Source of the DNA: Steroidobacter sp.
Lineage (GTDB): Bacteria > Pseudomonadota > Gammaproteobacteria > Steroidobacterales > Steroidobacteraceae
DNA length: 64,000 nt
NCBI GenBank assembly: GCA_025929585.1
Contig: JAICPY010000001.1
Span: forward strand, 93,802-157,801
Direction: 5' to 3'
The notes under the pieces were generated by a model. It was not told where the DNA came from, ran no database searches, and saw nothing but the letters and a program-made list of their open reading frames with translations. Below, one piece after another: positions 25,946 through 35,230 of this stretch (positions are counted from its first letter, which is position 1; each line of letters starts with the position of its first letter). The translations under genes and the position numbers were made by a program.

Positions 25946-28459
25946 TCAGCAGCCGCTGAGGCCGCCGATCCACTCCGAAATCAATGCGACACCCGCGGAA
26001 TCGATTTGGTTGGATCCAAGCGGAGGCATCGCGAACTCGTCGCGACGATTCATTCGATTGACGAGGATCGAATTCCCTGAGCTGCCAGGGGCGATGATGC
26101 GGGCGTTCGCGCCGACGCCGAGATCGCCCGACTGCGGCGAGACATCGCAAGTATTCGTTGCATTCAAAACCGTCGAATAGCGTAAGTCCACCGTGCTCGG
26201 CGTGGGACCTTCAGGACGATGACAGAATGAGCAATTCGCATGCAGATACGCCCGCGCTCGATCGTTCAGTGGGGCAGATTCATCCGTCGGATCGGGCATG
26301 CTTCGCTCGGCGGCCGGATCGCTTATCGCGGGCGTCAGTACTCCAATGTGACTCAAGGTTGCGAGCTGATTCGCCGTGCGCCCAGTCGACTCATACGTAT
26401 GTTCGCCGTTCAGCTGCGCGGTCTCCAATCCAAGCGTGCGGCCCGCCGCACTCGTGTGACATTCCAAACATTGCGATTCGCTTGGAAAGATCCAGGGTTC
26501 GGGCAAACCGACATCGCGTTCGGCTCCGCCTTGAACCAGGGCTGCATCCGTTTGTTGCGCATTCCAGGCATAGCTGAACCCACCCCACACTCCATCTGGA
26601 TGGCGCATGAACAAGCGTGTTTCGATCAGTTGCGCTCCGGTGCGAAAATGCTTCAGCAACACTGTGCCGTTAGGCAGGTCCCAATCACCGTTTCCCTGCA
26701 CTGCGATGTTCTGTCCGTCGGGAAGTGCAATCCAGCGTTGCTTATCGGCGCCGTCAGACCAGAACGGCACACTGACTGAGTAGGGAATTAGGCCGCTGGC
26801 AGGTAGTGATGGATCGCTGGCCACGACGCAACCTGTCGCGCTTAGCGTCGCCGGTGCAGGCACGGGATTCGATGAACCGGCAAAGACGATGCGATGCAAG
26901 GTGCCACCATAATGTACGACATACAGTTCACCATCGTTCGCTTCACCGAACGAAGAGATGCTCAATCCCGATTCCAGCAAGACGGTGGGCGCGCGTGAGC
27001 TTGCGTCCTCATTCCAAGCAAATATTCGCCCGCTACCGAAATCTCCGAATAGATAAGTGCCAACCAGACTAGTGGATTGATTGCCACGATAGACATAGCC
27101 GCCTGTAATCGAGTTGCCCAGGCTTCTCCCGTATTCACTGACCGGATCGATCGCAGTGGCTTGGTCGCACCCCGGTGTGCTGCTGCTTGCGAAGTCGTGC
27201 GCGCCTTCTCGGCAACGCCAGCCATAGTTGCCTCCCAGCGAAACTCGATTCACTTCTTCAAACTGGTTCTGACCCACATCCGCAACCCATAGCTGTCCTC
27301 GAGTGCGATCGAAGCTCCATCGCCACGGATTTCGAAAACCATATGCATAGATCTCGGGACATGCGCCAGTTGCACGAGCCGACGCCGGACAACGTGTGTT
27401 TTGCGCAAACGGGTTTGTCGATGGGATCGAGTAAGGAGCCGCGCCATCGATGTCGATGCGCAGCATCTTGCCAAGCAACGTGGTTAGACGTTGGCCATTG
27501 CCAATGTCGCCGTGATTGTCGTTACTACCCCCTCCATCGCCGATGCCGATGTACAGGTAGCCATCGGGGCCGAAGGCGATGTGCCCGCCGTTATGATTCT
27601 GTTGGGGCTGATCGATCGAAAGCAGCACCTGCTCGGATGCAGCATTCAACGTTGCTCCACCGTCCGCGGTCGTGAATGCGGAAATGCGTGAGACGAGCGG
27701 AGTGCCGGTGGTATACGACAAGAAAACGCGCGGGTCACTCGGGAACTCGGGATGGAATGCCATCCCTAATAGACCCATCTCACCGCCAGAGCGAACGCGA
27801 TCCTGGATATCGACGAACGGTGCGGTGCTGGTGGGCGCCGCGGTCGCGAAACGCAGGACGATTCCATTCTGTTGCACGACAAACCAGCGAGAGCTATCTC
27901 CGGGCGCTTGCAGCATCCCGATCGGCGTAGTGAAAGACAACGACGCGTAGCGTTCGAGCTGAATGGTTGCCGTGCCGCTCGATCGTGGCCACGCTGTGCA
28001 GCTCGTGTTCGAGGGTCGGGTATCGAGGCCCGATGTTTGCGCGGAGGATTCAGAAAGCGTTCTCGCCCGGATCGATGCTGAAGGCTCGGAGACATTTCCC
28101 GCCGGGTCCACCGCTCGCACGGCATAGGTGTACTCGGTGTCGGCCGTTAGATTGGTGTCGGAATACGAAGTCGAGTCGACGCTCGTCAGCTCGGTCTGGA
28201 AGTCATCTCGAAAGATCCGATAACTCGCAATGCCGTTGGCATCGCTCGAAGGCAGCCAGCTCAGGTCGATACGATTAGTACCGATCGGGGTCGCCGTGAG
28301 CTCGCTCGGTGCAGTCGGAGCAAAGGTGTCGATCGGCTCATTCGCCTGCGGCGGGTTGCGCTCGGTATCCGCACCGCTATCGCAGCCTTGCAGGGATAAC
28401 GCCAGCGCGGCAGCGCAGAGGCTCGACAGCAGAAAGGCGTGTCTTGCAAGTGGGGGCAT
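25946..28459 (-). CDS. FN3-glucose/sorbosone dehydrogenase-diheme cytochrome lipoprotein
   Basis: An 837-residue lipoprotein: ALSLQGC puts the lipidated cysteine at residue 26. A fibronectin type III domain follows (about 45-130; SELTATPIGTNRIDLSWLP). Next comes a PQQ-type glucose/sorbosone dehydrogenase beta-propeller (about 165-500; QNHNGGHIAFGPDGYLYIG, GFRNPWRWSFD, GGNYGWRC). The C-terminal part is a cytochrome-like region with heme motifs CLECH at 664-668 and CSFCH at 743-747 and a late EFAMPP that may give a methionine ligand. It resembles SO2930-type diheme proteins. The fusion would oxidise a sugar or alcohol and pass electrons to its own hemes. MPPLARH is the start, since an earlier in-frame start lacks a signal peptide. 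Confidence 0.85.
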   Translation of the reverse strand: MPPLARHAFLLSSLCAAALALSLQGCDSGADTERNPPQANEPIDTFAPTAPSELTATPIGTNRIDLSWLPSSDANGIASYRIFRDDFQTELTSVDSTSYSDTNLTADTEYTYAVRAVDPAGNVSEPSASIRARTLSESSAQTSGLDTRPSNTSCTAWPRSSGTATIQLERYASLSFTTPIGMLQAPGDSSRWFVVQQNGIVLRFATAAPTSTAPFVDIQDRVRSGGEMGLLGMAFHPEFPSDPRVFLSYTTGTPLVSRISAFTTADGGATLNAASEQVLLSIDQPQQNHNGGHIAFGPDGYLYIGIGDGGGSNDNHGDIGNGQRLTTLLGKMLRIDIDGAAPYSIPSTNPFAQNTRCPASARATGACPEIYAYGFRNPWRWSFDRTRGQLWVADVGQNQFEEVNRVSLGGNYGWRCREGAHDFASSSTPGCDQATAIDPVSEYGRSLGNSITGGYVYRGNQSTSLVGTYLFGDFGSGRIFAWNEDASSRAPTVLLESGLSISSFGEANDGELYVVHYGGTLHRIVFAGSSNPVPAPATLSATGCVVASDPSLPASGLIPYSVSVPFWSDGADKQRWIALPDGQNIAVQGNGDWDLPNGTVLLKHFRTGAQLIETRLFMRHPDGVWGGFSYAWNAQQTDAALVQGGAERDVGLPEPWIFPSESQCLECHTSAAGRTLGLETAQLNGEHTYESTGRTANQLATLSHIGVLTPAISDPAAERSMPDPTDESAPLNDRARAYLHANCSFCHRPEGPTPSTVDLRYSTVLNATNTCDVSPQSGDLGVGANARIIAPGSSGNSILVNRMNRRDEFAMPPLGSNQIDSAGVALISEWIGGLSGC

Positions 28460-28617
28460 AATGGATGCAGGCAATTTTCCGATGGATACCAGGACCGGCA
28501 GCTGCGGGGCAAGTGTCGTGGCCCAGCGACGCAACGTGTGGGATCGATGCGCGGATCCACGCAGGTCCCGCAGTCTGGGTAATAATACGAGCCTCATAAC
28601 AACACCCTAAGGCAAGG

Positions 28618-29382
28618 ATGTCCGCGCCCCCACCTAAGGCACCTGAGCTCATCGCACATCGCGGCAACGCGGCTGAGTATCCCGAGAACACGCTGCCTGC
28701 GTTGCGATCGGCGCTCGAGCTCGGCGCCCGCTATGTGGAGTTCGACGTGCAATTGTCAGCCGACCGACAGCCGGTGTTGCTGCATGACTCCAATCTGAAG
28801 CGTACGGCGGGCCTCGATCGCAATGCGCTCGAGATGACCTGGGCCGAGCTTGCGGAAGTTTCGGTGAACGAGGAGGAGCGGTTTCGACAGCGATACACGG
28901 ACGTCGGCATTCCGACGCTCAGCCAGGCCGTGAGCTTGCTGGCCACTTATCCTCATGCAACCGCGTTCGTCGAGCTCAAACGCGCAAGCTTGCGCACTTT
29001 TGGGCAAGAGATCTTTGTGCGGAAGGTTTGTGAGACGTTGAAGCCGATCGCACGGCAATGCGTGATCATCTCATTCGACCTTGCTGCCATTCACCATGTC
29101 CGGCAAGTCTCTTCTTACCGCGTCGGCTGGATTCTGTCCGAATATTCAAACCTATCCGCGCTCAAGTGCGAGGCACTCGCTCCTGATTACGTGTTCTGCG
29201 ACCACCAATTGCTGAGTGAAAGCGCCTCGAAGTTGTGGCGCGGACCGTGGCGCTGGGCGATTTACGAGGTGACTTCCCGCAAGCTTGCGTTCGATCTCGC
29301 TGCGCGTGGGGCGAAGCTGATCGAGACGATGGCGGTTCGCGATATGCTGCGCGAGTTCCGAAGTCTGCGATCGCGTGCTTGA
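28618..29382 (+). CDS. Glycerophosphodiester phosphodiesterase
   Basis: A 254-residue cytoplasmic enzyme that hydrolyses glycerophosphodiesters to glycerol 3-phosphate and an alcohol. The catalytic start ELIAHRGNAAEYPENT has HRG and the metal-binding Glu of PEN. ELGARYVEFDVQLSADRQPVLLHDSNLKRT supplies the EFD and the second histidine (HD). The C-terminal part of the TIM barrel is complete. No signal peptide is seen, so it resembles UgpQ rather than GlpQ. An FGGY kinase gene starts 26 bases downstream, which fits a small pathway releasing and using glycerol or another polyol. It diverges from the cytochrome lipoprotein gene. Confidence 0.9.
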   Translation: MSAPPPKAPELIAHRGNAAEYPENTLPALRSALELGARYVEFDVQLSADRQPVLLHDSNLKRTAGLDRNALEMTWAELAEVSVNEEERFRQRYTDVGIPTLSQAVSLLATYPHATAFVELKRASLRTFGQEIFVRKVCETLKPIARQCVIISFDLAAIHHVRQVSSYRVGWILSEYSNLSALKCEALAPDYVFCDHQLLSESASKLWRGPWRWAIYEVTSRKLAFDLAARGAKLIETMAVRDMLREFRSLRSRA

Positions 29383-29408
29383 GGCGGTAAGAAGCTCCAC
29401 GGTTCTCA

Positions 29409-30884
29409 ATGAAAGATGGCGACTTAGGCTGGCTCGTGCGTGAATTGCGCTCGCTCGCGGGCGACTTGGATGAGCGTGGCCAAGCTCCAATCGTGCTTTC
29501 GATCGATCAAGGCGGCCATGCCAGCCGTGTGATCGCATTCGATCTGCTCGGCAATCACATCGCTGAGAGTTTCACGCCAATCAGCACGTATCGCAGCAGC
29601 GCGGAACGTGTCGAGCACGACGCAAACGAAGTCCTCGACTCGATCAGAACGGCGCTCGAAGACATGGCTCACAGTCTTGGCGAGGACGTACAGCGCGTGC
29701 TTGCAGTGGGACTTGCGACGCAACGATCCAGCATCGTGTGCTGGGATAAGCGAAGCGGTAAACCTTTGTCACCCGTTCTGTCCTGGCAGGACCGCCGCAA
29801 TAGTACGCTCATCAGCAAGCTACGCGTGCATGCCGGACAAATTCGGCAGACCACAGGTCTAGTGCTCTCTCCTCACTACGGCGCAAGCAAAATACGCTGG
29901 TGCCTGGATGAGATCGACGGCGTGCACCAGGCGGGCGAGGCGAAACGATTGTGTTGCGGACCGCTGGCCAGCTATCTCTTGTACTCGTTATTGAACGAGC
30001 GTCCTTTCGTTGTCGATCCTGCCAATGCCTCACGCACTCAGTTGTGGGATGCCCGCAAGCGAAACTGGTCGGAGAATCTGGGTTCGTTATTCGGCGTGCC
30101 CTTGGAGCTGTTGCCCGCCTGCGTGAACACCCGTCATGGTTACGGGCATTTGCCGTTCGCAGGCCGACAGGTTCCGTTGGTGGTGTGCACCGGAGATCAA
30201 TCCGCGGCTCCCTTTGCCTTTGGCTCTTTCGATCGCGCCACGATCTATCTCAACATGGGCACCGGTGCGTTCCTGCAACGCGCGAGCGAAGCCGAAGACA
30301 TGCGCCTGCTGCGCAGCGCGATCTATTCGGATGAGCACCAGCTCATTGCCGTCCAAGAAGGAACGGTAAATGGCGCGAGCAGCGCATTGGACTGGTTGAA
30401 TGAGCGCGTTGGAATCGATACGCATCGAGCTGCGCTCGCGATGGGCCGCACGCAAGCTGCAATGCCGCCGCTGTTCATTAACGGAGTTGGAGGAGTCGGC
30501 TCACCATTCTGGCGAGCCGATCTGGAAAGCCGCTTCCTCGAAGCAGCATCGGAGGCGTTGCAGGTCCAGTCGGTGGTCGAAAGTATTGCGTTCATGATTA
30601 CTCGCAACATCGAGTTGATGCGCAGCGACGGAGCAATTTGTCGGATTCTTGCAAGTGGCGGGCTCGCTGCGAGCGATTATCTATGCGCATGCATCGCATC
30701 GCTCAATGGCATCGAATTACAGCGCTCCAGCGTTCGCGAAGCGACCGCCCTCGGTCTTGCGTTCCTCGTGGCCAATCAGCCGCAAGAGTGGCGACCGCCA
30801 GTGCAGTTCGAACGATTCGCGCCGGAATCGAACGAGCACTTGAGAGCGCGTTACCTGCACTGGTGCGAGGAAATGGGAAGATAG
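29409..30884 (+). CDS. FGGY family carbohydrate kinase (glycerol-kinase-like)
   Basis: A 491-residue sugar or polyol kinase. The N-terminal phosphate loop is VLSIDQGGHASRVIAFD and the substrate face contains ATQRSSIVCWDKRSGKPLSPVLSWQDRR, close to the glycerol kinase pattern. The second nucleotide loop, YLNMGTGAFLQRA, and C-terminal RILASGGLAASDYLCACIASL complete the fold. An extra 25 residues precede the domain. Its position after a glycerophosphodiesterase gene suggests glycerol as substrate, an inference from context. The usual GlpK GTTSSR loop is replaced by GGHASR, so another polyol is possible. Confidence 0.85.
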   Translation: MKDGDLGWLVRELRSLAGDLDERGQAPIVLSIDQGGHASRVIAFDLLGNHIAESFTPISTYRSSAERVEHDANEVLDSIRTALEDMAHSLGEDVQRVLAVGLATQRSSIVCWDKRSGKPLSPVLSWQDRRNSTLISKLRVHAGQIRQTTGLVLSPHYGASKIRWCLDEIDGVHQAGEAKRLCCGPLASYLLYSLLNERPFVVDPANASRTQLWDARKRNWSENLGSLFGVPLELLPACVNTRHGYGHLPFAGRQVPLVVCTGDQSAAPFAFGSFDRATIYLNMGTGAFLQRASEAEDMRLLRSAIYSDEHQLIAVQEGTVNGASSALDWLNERVGIDTHRAALAMGRTQAAMPPLFINGVGGVGSPFWRADLESRFLEAASEALQVQSVVESIAFMITRNIELMRSDGAICRILASGGLAASDYLCACIASLNGIELQRSSVREATALGLAFLVANQPQEWRPPVQFERFAPESNEHLRARYLHWCEEMGR

Positions 30885-30958
30885 AAGCAGCAGAAGGATC
30901 TCAAGAAGATCATGGCTGCGATGCTTATCTGAAGATGCCGGCGCTTCAGGTCAGTTAC

Positions 30959-31460
30959 GCGTACGAAGAATAATCTCGCAGAGACGCGGCGCGCGGTGTA
31001 AGACGGAGATATCCAATGATCTTGCTTACTCTGCGTTCTCTGCGCCTCGCACACTTCATTTCCTCTTCCACTGCGTCTTCGCTGCGCCCGCTGCGCCGCC
31101 GCGAGAGAATCTTGCTACGGTTGACTGCCATGCAGCGGATGCTGTGACACGAGAACGTGTTGCCCAATCTGCAACAAAATCGCGCTTGATAGCGTGACAA
31201 GAATTTCTCGCAGCGGCGCGGCGGCGCAGCGGTAGAGAGACTAATTCGATTTGTCTTTATCTCCGCGAGCCCTGCGCCTTTGCGAGATTAATCTTCACCC
31301 TTGCTGATCCGACCCATCCCGCCGCGCCGCTGCGCCGCGGCGAGACTTTGATGGCACACGAATCGTTTGGCGCACGACGACGTGGATATCGTGGGCGTTA
31401 CAAGAAGGTTCTCGCAGAGCCGCGGGGGTCGCTGAGGCTCAGAAGAAAAGAAGGATCAAC
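30959..31460. repeat. Cluster of GC-rich intergenic repeats, CACAAGAA/CTCGCAG family (copies 4-6)
   Basis: This 590-base gene-free stretch holds at least three left ends, at 30959 (GCGTACGAAGAATAATCTCG), 31192 (GCGTGACAAGAATTTCTCGC) and 31395 (GCGTTACAAGAAGGTTCTCG). Several right ends follow: GCGCCGCCGCGAGAGAATCT near 31100, CTTTGCGAGATTAAT near 31280, and CGCCGCGGCGAGACTTTG near 31333. No coding frame in it looks genuine. The last copy seems to lack a right end. Confidence 0.75.
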
Positions 31461-31476
31461 AACGCGCGCGAAATGA

Positions 31477-32523
31477 CTAAAGCGGCGTAGCCCTCGTTTT
31501 GGTGACTCCCAGGAGCGAGGCGATTTTTCGGTCGGCCCAGCTCTCGCGATTGAAGCCGTCCATGAATCCGCAGTGACCGCCGTTAGGCATCGTGATGACT
31601 TGCAGGTTTGGATTGCGTGCGAGATGCGCTAAGTCCCGAGCAGGAATGATCGGATCGTCGAGCGAGACAAGTACGTCGCTGGGCACCTCGAGATTGGCAA
31701 GGACGTCACCTACGATGGCATAACCTTGAAGATAAGCATCCATGCTGGGGAACTCGCTGTAGTGCTCGATCAACAGTCGCGTCATGCCGCGCAAATCGCG
31801 TTGGGCGAGCACGTTGCGAAAATCATAAAGCTGTGGAAACAATTTCTGCTTCAAGCGTAACGAGCGCTTCCATTTCGCGACGAAGTACTGCCGATAGATG
31901 AATGAACCCGTGTCGAGCACATCCATCGTGCTGTGAGGTCTCAGGACCGGACACACGGCTACAGTTCGGGCGAGCTTTAATTCGGCATGCGTCGCGCGGG
32001 CGGCAACGCGCAGTGCAAAGTTTCCCCCCAAAGAGAAACCCGCGAGAGTGAGGCGCCGATCCGGCCAGAGTTGCTGGATGCGTTGAACGGCGCCGACTAC
32101 TTCGTCCAAGCGGCACGAGTGAAAGATCTCAGGGTTCAGATGATGGCTTGCTCCATGATCGCGAAAGTTCAAGCGGAACACATCGCAGCCCTGCTCGTAC
32201 AAGTAGGCGCCGAGCGATAGCACATACAGCGAGTCGGCACTGCCTTCCCATCCGTGAAGTAGCACGACCAAGTCACGAGCCTGATGGGACTCGGGTTGTT
32301 TCGAATGATGCCCCAGCAGACGCACTCCGTCCCCGCAGTCGAGAATGTGTGTCTCCGTCGCCTGCAGCAACTTGCGCGCACGGCGCGCGAGCAAGGGCCG
32401 GCGCAATTTCAAGCTCGGCAGGATGGATTGCAGGTGCGCGTTCGCGAGCCAACGCGGCGGCGTGAAGTGCGTGGCGGCCTGCACCAAAGTGGCCGCGGAA
32501 GTGAGCAGCGTCCGATCGCTCAT
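31477..32523 (-). CDS. YheT-like alpha/beta hydrolase
   Basis: A 348-residue hydrolase of the YheT/ABHD type, possibly acting on lipids or esters. The oxyanion segment VLLHGWEGSADS is followed by RLNFRDHG. The nucleophile elbow is GFSLGGN (Ser), the acid is expected near VLVSLDDPIIPARD, and the catalytic His is in PNGGHCGFMDG. FTPPRWLANAHLQSILP at the N-terminus is the conserved entry of this family. There is no signal peptide. It overlaps the upstream reductase-like gene by four bases, so the two are translated together. E. coli yheT neighbours yheS, but here the ABC-F gene is 17 kb away. Confidence 0.88.
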   Translation of the reverse strand: MSDRTLLTSAATLVQAATHFTPPRWLANAHLQSILPSLKLRRPLLARRARKLLQATETHILDCGDGVRLLGHHSKQPESHQARDLVVLLHGWEGSADSLYVLSLGAYLYEQGCDVFRLNFRDHGASHHLNPEIFHSCRLDEVVGAVQRIQQLWPDRRLTLAGFSLGGNFALRVAARATHAELKLARTVAVCPVLRPHSTMDVLDTGSFIYRQYFVAKWKRSLRLKQKLFPQLYDFRNVLAQRDLRGMTRLLIEHYSEFPSMDAYLQGYAIVGDVLANLEVPSDVLVSLDDPIIPARDLAHLARNPNLQVITMPNGGHCGFMDGFNRESWADRKIASLLGVTKTRATPL

Positions 32524-33578
32524 GGTTCGATGCGTATCGTCGAACAGTTCGGTAAAGTCGAGATGAAATCCGATCCGACCAACATTGTGGGCGTCATGTA
32601 ACCCGCGCGTTGTGGATCGGCGAGTAGGTCCTGAAGAATACCAAGGGCCGAAGTCACCGTGAGCGCGTATCCGTTAGGAGTGCGCAGGCGAGCGGTCTTG
32701 ATCTCACCGGCCGCGTTGCGCGCCTCGCCCCAAACATAACTAGGGTTACTCTCACGTTGGGTCCGATCCGGCGGTTGCAAGCGCCGCTCGATGCGGTTTT
32801 GCAAAAAGCGCTGGATCGGACGCTGACGCAGCAGTGGACGCAACCAGTTCATTCGCCGAAGTCTCTTCAAGCCACCGGAGGAGGTGGCGCTGAATACTTG
32901 GATATTCGGAATGCCGGTCGAATAAAAAGCGGTACTTACATCTCCCCAAGGAATTCCAACTGCCAGGCGCTCACCATTACCGAAATCGATACGACGCGTG
33001 CTCGAGCCGAGCGGCACGCTTACGATCTTGCCGTTGCGCCGCAGCTTCGATCCTTCGCCCATGGATTCGACGGCTGTTTTCGCTGTCCCCTTGCTAAACC
33101 CGGATCGGCTGTCGAAGCCGAGCGAAAGCTCGATGGCATCGGGTAGCGCGAGCTTGAGCTTCACGGCGACGCTATCGGTCGGCAGCACGTCGAATCCGAC
33201 ACCCGGACACAGCACGACGCCTGCTCGGCGTGCTTTGTCATCAACGCTGTGCGCCAGCTCGAATACGTCTATCTCCCCCGTGATGTCCAGATAGTGAACG
33301 CGCGTCACGAGACACGCCTGCATGATCGAGCGGGCAGTCAGCGAGAACGGTCCGGCGCAGTTGAGTACGGCGACACTGTCTTGTAACGCCGAGACCAGCG
33401 AAGTGTGGTCATCGACGCTGAATATCGCACTTGGGCAGCCGAGCTCAGCCGCGAGTCTGGAAATCTTTTGATGCGATCGACCAGCGAGAACGACTTGCAT
33501 TCCACGCTTGACCGCTTCGCGAGCGATCAGCTCGCCGGTGTAGCCGCTCGCACCATACAGAAGCCATTTGCCCGTCAT
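32520..33578 (-). CDS. Saccharopine dehydrogenase-like NAD(P)-binding protein
   Basis: A 352-residue protein with an N-terminal Rossmann domain: LLYGASGYTGELIAREAVKRG and VLAGRSHQKI show the glycine motif and NADP-type basic residues. VLNCAGPFSLTA and HYLDITGEIDVFE are strongly conserved in the saccharopine-dehydrogenase-like / trans-acting enoyl reductase group. The catalytic histidines of true saccharopine dehydrogenase are not apparent. Members act in lipid metabolism (for example mycobacterial Rv2953) or are uncharacterised. Coupling to the YheT-like hydrolase through an ATGA overlap suggests a two-step lipid or ester reaction, which is an inference. Confidence 0.85.
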   Translation of the reverse strand: MTGKWLLYGASGYTGELIAREAVKRGMQVVLAGRSHQKISRLAAELGCPSAIFSVDDHTSLVSALQDSVAVLNCAGPFSLTARSIMQACLVTRVHYLDITGEIDVFELAHSVDDKARRAGVVLCPGVGFDVLPTDSVAVKLKLALPDAIELSLGFDSRSGFSKGTAKTAVESMGEGSKLRRNGKIVSVPLGSSTRRIDFGNGERLAVGIPWGDVSTAFYSTGIPNIQVFSATSSGGLKRLRRMNWLRPLLRQRPIQRFLQNRIERRLQPPDRTQRESNPSYVWGEARNAAGEIKTARLRTPNGYALTVTSALGILQDLLADPQRAGYMTPTMLVGSDFISTLPNCSTIRIEP

Positions 33579-33665
33579 GGTGAGACGCTGCCGATGTGAA
33601 GAACGAATGTTGTCGAATAAAAGACAGGTGCGCGCGATAGCATCGTATCCGGCGTCCTCACGCGG

Positions 33666-35000
33666 TCACTCCGTTACCTCACTAGGCTCGGCAATGAACT
33701 CGACGCGATTATTTGCAATCGCTGCCTTGTTCCATTCGCCCGCGGTCAGCTTGTCTTGGTTCGCATTCGGATACGGGACGATTGGCTTGCGTCCGAGATG
33801 ATGAACCTCGACGCTGATGAAATCGGGTGAATCGCTGCGCAGCGATGAAAGCAGATTGGCGAACGCGAGCGACTGGCGTTGCGCAACCGTCATGTTCTCA
33901 TCGAGAGGATTGCCGACGACATCGCAGCGTTTGAAGAGCAGATCATCTGCAGCGAGCGAGTAACCTTCGAAGCCGTTGCCGGTGAGACAGAACTCACCTG
34001 AGTAAGCGTTTACACGAATCTTGCCTTTGAAGTTGTCTGCTTTGAGATCCGTGATCAATTCACGCAAGCGTTCCACCCTCGAGCCGGCCAACGGCACTTC
34101 ACCATAGGGCACGGGTTCGGGTTGGATGGCAGTTGCGGCGGCTTGGCGTGCGGCCACCGCCTGGCTCGCAGCTGCCTCTTTCGCGGCCTGACGCAGGCTC
34201 GTGAGCTCCACCTGCTGATCGTTGATGATCGTCGACAAGCGCGCATTCGCCTGCATGATCTGTCGCGTCGACTCGAGCGTGCGGGTGTACAGCACGGCGA
34301 GCACGAGCGTCGCGAGCAATGCCAGTCCCGCAACCGCCGCCGCCAAGGGCCACCGGCGGCTCGGTGTCGGCTCGGGCTCCAGAATGACCGCAGGCTCCGG
34401 CGCAGGCGTCTGAGTATGTGGCTTGGCTTCATTGGCCATGCGACGCGCGAAGGAATCGAGACTCGCCAGCACGAACCTCCGCATTTCGGAGCTGTGCTCA
34501 TGCAGAATTGGCCCAATGGCGTTGCGTACTGCGGTCTCCACTTCGCCGACGTGGGGTCGCCGTGGCACTTCAACCTCGACGGTCGGGCCGAGATCGTCAT
34601 TTGCCGCAGCCACCCGCCCTTCACGACGCTCGGGAAGCAGCCGCAACTGGTAGAGCACCTTGGAAACATCGGCTTGTTTGACCGTTTTCGGCAACACGCC
34701 CACCGCTCCCAATGCTCTCGCCTGACTCAAATACAGGTCGCCTTCCTGAGAGGTGTACATCACGACCGGAATCGTCGCAGTGTCCGGATTGCCCTTGATT
34801 GCCTGGACAGCTTGGAATCCGTCCATCCCCGGCATCAAGTGGTCCATGAAGATCACGTCAGGCCGTGCCTGTCGCAAGTACTCGAGTCCTTGTTCTGCGG
34901 ACTCGGAGGAGTCGACCAACAGCCCATACCCTTCCAACATGCGTCCGAGAATGACTCGAGCCGAGCGAGAGTCGTCGACGATGAGAGCGCGCTTGGCCAT
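33666..35000 (-). CDS. Response regulator with transmembrane segment and C-terminal extracytoplasmic domain
   Basis: A 444-residue protein of unusual layout. Residues 1-120 are a receiver domain with phospho-acceptor Asp53 (FMDHLMPGMDG), acidic pair Asp9-Asp10, switch residue Thr83 and Lys105. A linker with a possible helical region (150-195) and Pro/Glu-rich stretch leads to one membrane helix (about 218-238). A coiled coil then runs to about 290, followed by a domain of 140 residues with FCLTGNGFEGYSL, QRQSLAFANLLSSL and a final NNRVEFIAEP. That ending and the preceding pattern recall OmpA-like domains, but the similarity is weak. There is no DNA-binding or enzymatic output domain and no neighbouring kinase. 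It is preceded by repeats. Confidence 0.8.
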   Translation of the reverse strand: MAKRALIVDDSRSARVILGRMLEGYGLLVDSSESAEQGLEYLRQARPDVIFMDHLMPGMDGFQAVQAIKGNPDTATIPVVMYTSQEGDLYLSQARALGAVGVLPKTVKQADVSKVLYQLRLLPERREGRVAAANDDLGPTVEVEVPRRPHVGEVETAVRNAIGPILHEHSSEMRRFVLASLDSFARRMANEAKPHTQTPAPEPAVILEPEPTPSRRWPLAAAVAGLALLATLVLAVLYTRTLESTRQIMQANARLSTIINDQQVELTSLRQAAKEAAASQAVAARQAAATAIQPEPVPYGEVPLAGSRVERLRELITDLKADNFKGKIRVNAYSGEFCLTGNGFEGYSLAADDLLFKRCDVVGNPLDENMTVAQRQSLAFANLLSSLRSDSPDFISVEVHHLGRKPIVPYPNANQDKLTAGEWNKAAIANNRVEFIAEPSEVTE

Positions 35001-35013
35001 TGATACGGAGGAA

Positions 35014-35200
35014 GGGGATAGGGGATAGGGGATAGGGGATAGTCAGAGCAACTTTCTTGAGAGCGTGCAGGACTATCAATCTACTTAGGTGCGCTTAGGG
35101 TAAGCGTTACGCGGTCGCGCCTCAACGGCCTTGTCTTACTATCCGCTATCCGCCATCCCCTATCGCCTTCAGTCCGATAGTCACTATCCGCTATCCGCGG
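35014..35200. repeat. GGGGATA tandem repeat with complementary downstream arms
   Basis: Four exact copies of GGGGATA (35014-35041) are followed about 95 bases later by TATCCGCTATCCGCCATCCC and, further on, by another TATCCGCTATCCGCGG. The arms are complementary to the left units and belong to the GCGGATAG word family seen at 14596 and 56580. Confidence 0.75.
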
Positions 35201-35230
35201 ACGCGATGTGCGAGCGTATTCTGCGGGGCA

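Noticed and set aside
30885-31476. Possible small RNA or gene in the long gap after the FGGY kinase
   Set aside because: The sequence is accounted for by several copies of a GC-rich repeat family; no promoter, terminator or conserved frame could be identified.
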